From positions 186,001 through 250,000 of the forward strand of contig JASENG010000001.1 in assembly GCA_030027265.1 (NCBI GenBank): a stretch of DNA of 64,000 nucleotides, given 5' to 3'. Positions 62,993 to 64,000 of the stretch are shown one piece after another (position 1 is the first letter of the stretch; every line of letters begins with the position of its first letter). The notes beneath the pieces are model-generated. The model was not told where the DNA came from. It saw nothing but the letters and a program-made list of their open reading frames with translations, and did no database searches. The position numbers were made by a program, and so were the translations under genes. The DNA comes from Lysinibacillus fusiformis. GTDB taxonomy: Bacteria > Bacillota > Bacilli > Bacillales_A > Planococcaceae.

Positions 62993-63021
62993 ATTGGTAT
63001 GGACAAACTTTTAGGATTTGA
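62987..63021 (+). pseudogene. 35-bp relic of a receptor D-subunit gene
   Basis: 32 of 35 bases equal 61125-61159 in the small D-like gene and encode the same IGMD(T/K)LLGF(D/E) run. Both flanks differ. A leftover of a duplicated or older D gene. 63022-63226 shows nothing else. Confidence 0.45.
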
Positions 63022-63226
63022 AAAAAGTGAAAACGCTTGAAAAAATTCCAGCGTTTGAAAATCGACTAAAAATCCAACTGAAAAGGACTTACTATTACGA
63101 ACTTTTCCTGGGATTTTATATAATATCCTAGCGAATATTACATATAAATTTACCAAAGCTAAATGTACAGTTTAAGGTAAGGAAGAAGCATTTTGATTAT
63201 AAGAAAATTTAATGGCGTTTAAAGTT

Positions 63227-63254
63227 GAAAAAAACCCCCATACAAAGAAGGGGG
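63227..63254 (-). terminator. Terminator of the chemotaxis receptor gene
   Basis: On the minus strand CCCCC TTCTTTGTAT GGGGG followed by seven T, 84 bases after the stop codon. Confidence 0.75.
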
Positions 63255-63338
63255 AAAGTATGGTGTTTCATGAAAGCAGTAGAAATAATAATTACATATT
63301 TTGAAGATAAGGAAGGTCTACTATTAAAACAATTGCTT

Positions 63339-64000
63339 TTATTTGTGAGTTTTGAATTTAGAAACAGAATTGTTTAACTCTTCAGCTAAGTTTGCCAACG
63401 CTTGTGATGTCGCTGCAGTTTGTTCACTTGCTGCGGCAGCTTCTTCACTTGTAGCTGCAATACTTTCAACTGCTATCAGTACTTCAGATGATTGAGCAGA
63501 TTGTTGTTCACTCGCAGATGCAATGCTTTCAATTGCTTTCATTACATCAGAAGATTGTGTAGATTGCTGCGCACTCGCTATAGCAATTTCCGAAGTCTTA
63601 TCATGTGCTATAGATACCATATCTATGATTTGAGTAAATGCTTCTCCAGTACGATAAGTTGCGTCTACCCCTTGGGCTACCGCAACTACACCAAGAGCTG
63701 TGTTATCCTGAATACCTTTGATAATTGCAGTGATTTCTTTTGTAGCATTACTTGACTGTTCCGCCAATTTACGAACTTCATCTGCTACTACTGCGAAACC
63801 TTTTCCTTGTTCACCCGCTCTTGCTGCTTCAATAGCTGCATTCAAGGCTAATAAGTTAGTTTGATTAGCAATATCATCTATAACCTTAATAATATCCCCA
63901 ATGCGATTTGCATCTTTTTCAAGTATTGACATTTGAGAGTTTACGCCTTTCATACCCTCAATAGAGGCTCTTACTACTTTACCTCCTTCATCCGCTATCT
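63339..64000 (-). CDS. Methyl-accepting chemotaxis protein, C-terminal part (runs off right edge)
   Basis: At least 220 residues of the cytoplasmic signalling domain, open to the right edge. The hairpin tip with the conserved [20 protein letters not shown] and [20 protein letters not shown], which contacts CheA and CheW, is present. Ala/Ser/Glu-rich heptads follow, with repeated S.QSS(D/E)V and [18 protein letters not shown], the likely methylation region. The sensor and membrane part lie outside the window. Ligand unknown. Confidence 0.93.
   Translation of the reverse strand, partial: IADEGGKVVRASIEGMKGVNSQMSILEKDANRIGDIIKVIDDIANQTNLLALNAAIEAARAGEQGKGFAVVADEVRKLAEQSSNATKEITAIIKGIQDNTALGVVAVAQGVDATYRTGEAFTQIIDMVSIAHDKTSEIAIASAQQSTQSSDVMKAIESIASASEQQSAQSSEVLIAVESIAATSEEAAAASEQTAATSQALANLAEELNNSVSKFKTHK

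Noticed and set aside
40823-64000. Third copy of the tRNA-Arg 40-bp repeat
   Set aside because: I looked for the TTCGAATCCC core and found none with the correct flanks; isolated TTCGAAT occurrences (e.g. 61759) are chance.

Overview
The window comes from the chromosome of a low-GC, endospore-forming Firmicute, most probably of the Planococcaceae (Lysinibacillus/Solibacillus/Ureibacillus type). The reasons are gene order shared with Bacillus subtilis (rnhC-zapA-cvpA-polX-mutS2-yshE-lcfA-fadR-fadB-etfB-etfA-trxA-uvrC-lysC-yslB-sdhCAB-ysmA-gerE-ysmB-racE-rph-rdgB-ysnB), an exact FadR operator, and several sporulation or germination genes (gerE, yraF/yraG-type coat proteins with adhB, and a GerA-type receptor operon). 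I identified genes by reading their translations; no database search was possible.

Layout. 1-4.5 kb: the start of rnhC, a small unknown gene, and an ABC-2 export operon next to an ArsR-type regulator; both promoters carry the same 19-bp operator-like site. 4.8-29 kb: conserved housekeeping core covering cell division, DNA repair, fatty-acid beta-oxidation with electron-transfer flavoprotein, thioredoxin, UvrC, an aspartokinase-like protein with an eroded active site, succinate dehydrogenase, and the gerE-racE-rph-rdgB-ysnB group. 29.1-29.2 kb: tRNA-Arg(TCT).

29.2-40.8 kb: a markedly AT-rich integrated island. It is bounded by a perfect 40-bp direct repeat of the tRNA 3' end and carries its own tyrosine integrase. 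Cargo: a plasmid-like block (replication-initiator-like gene, XRE-like regulator, long inverted repeat) and a row of defence-type genes: a Vsr-like endonuclease, a solitary TIR-like effector, a NERD-domain protein, and a two-gene operon of a PD-(D/E)XK-type nuclease plus a 1167-aa superfamily 2 helicase ending in a HIRAN domain. The operon resembles Hachiman (HamA/HamB) but may be a distinct variant; it is my main candidate for an undescribed system.

40.8-51.7 kb: a second, eroded island abutting the first. A second integrase points at the internal att copy, followed by a DSR2-like SIR2 defence protein, unknown membrane proteins, a phage gene/integrase fusion relic, a GNAT and an ASCH protein, several short palindromic repeats, and an intact IS3-family element inserted (3-bp TCC duplication) in one of these palindromes.

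51.9-64 kb: TerC-type membrane protein, a divergent HxlR regulator/NmrA-like oxidoreductase pair, a dead serine hydrolase gene, the adhB-yraF-yraG coat locus, a GerA-type germinant receptor operon whose A and C genes are broken by frameshifts while B and the small D-type gene stay open, a group II intron tail remnant, a yellow/major-royal-jelly-like protein, and the C-terminal part of a chemotaxis receptor leaving the right edge.
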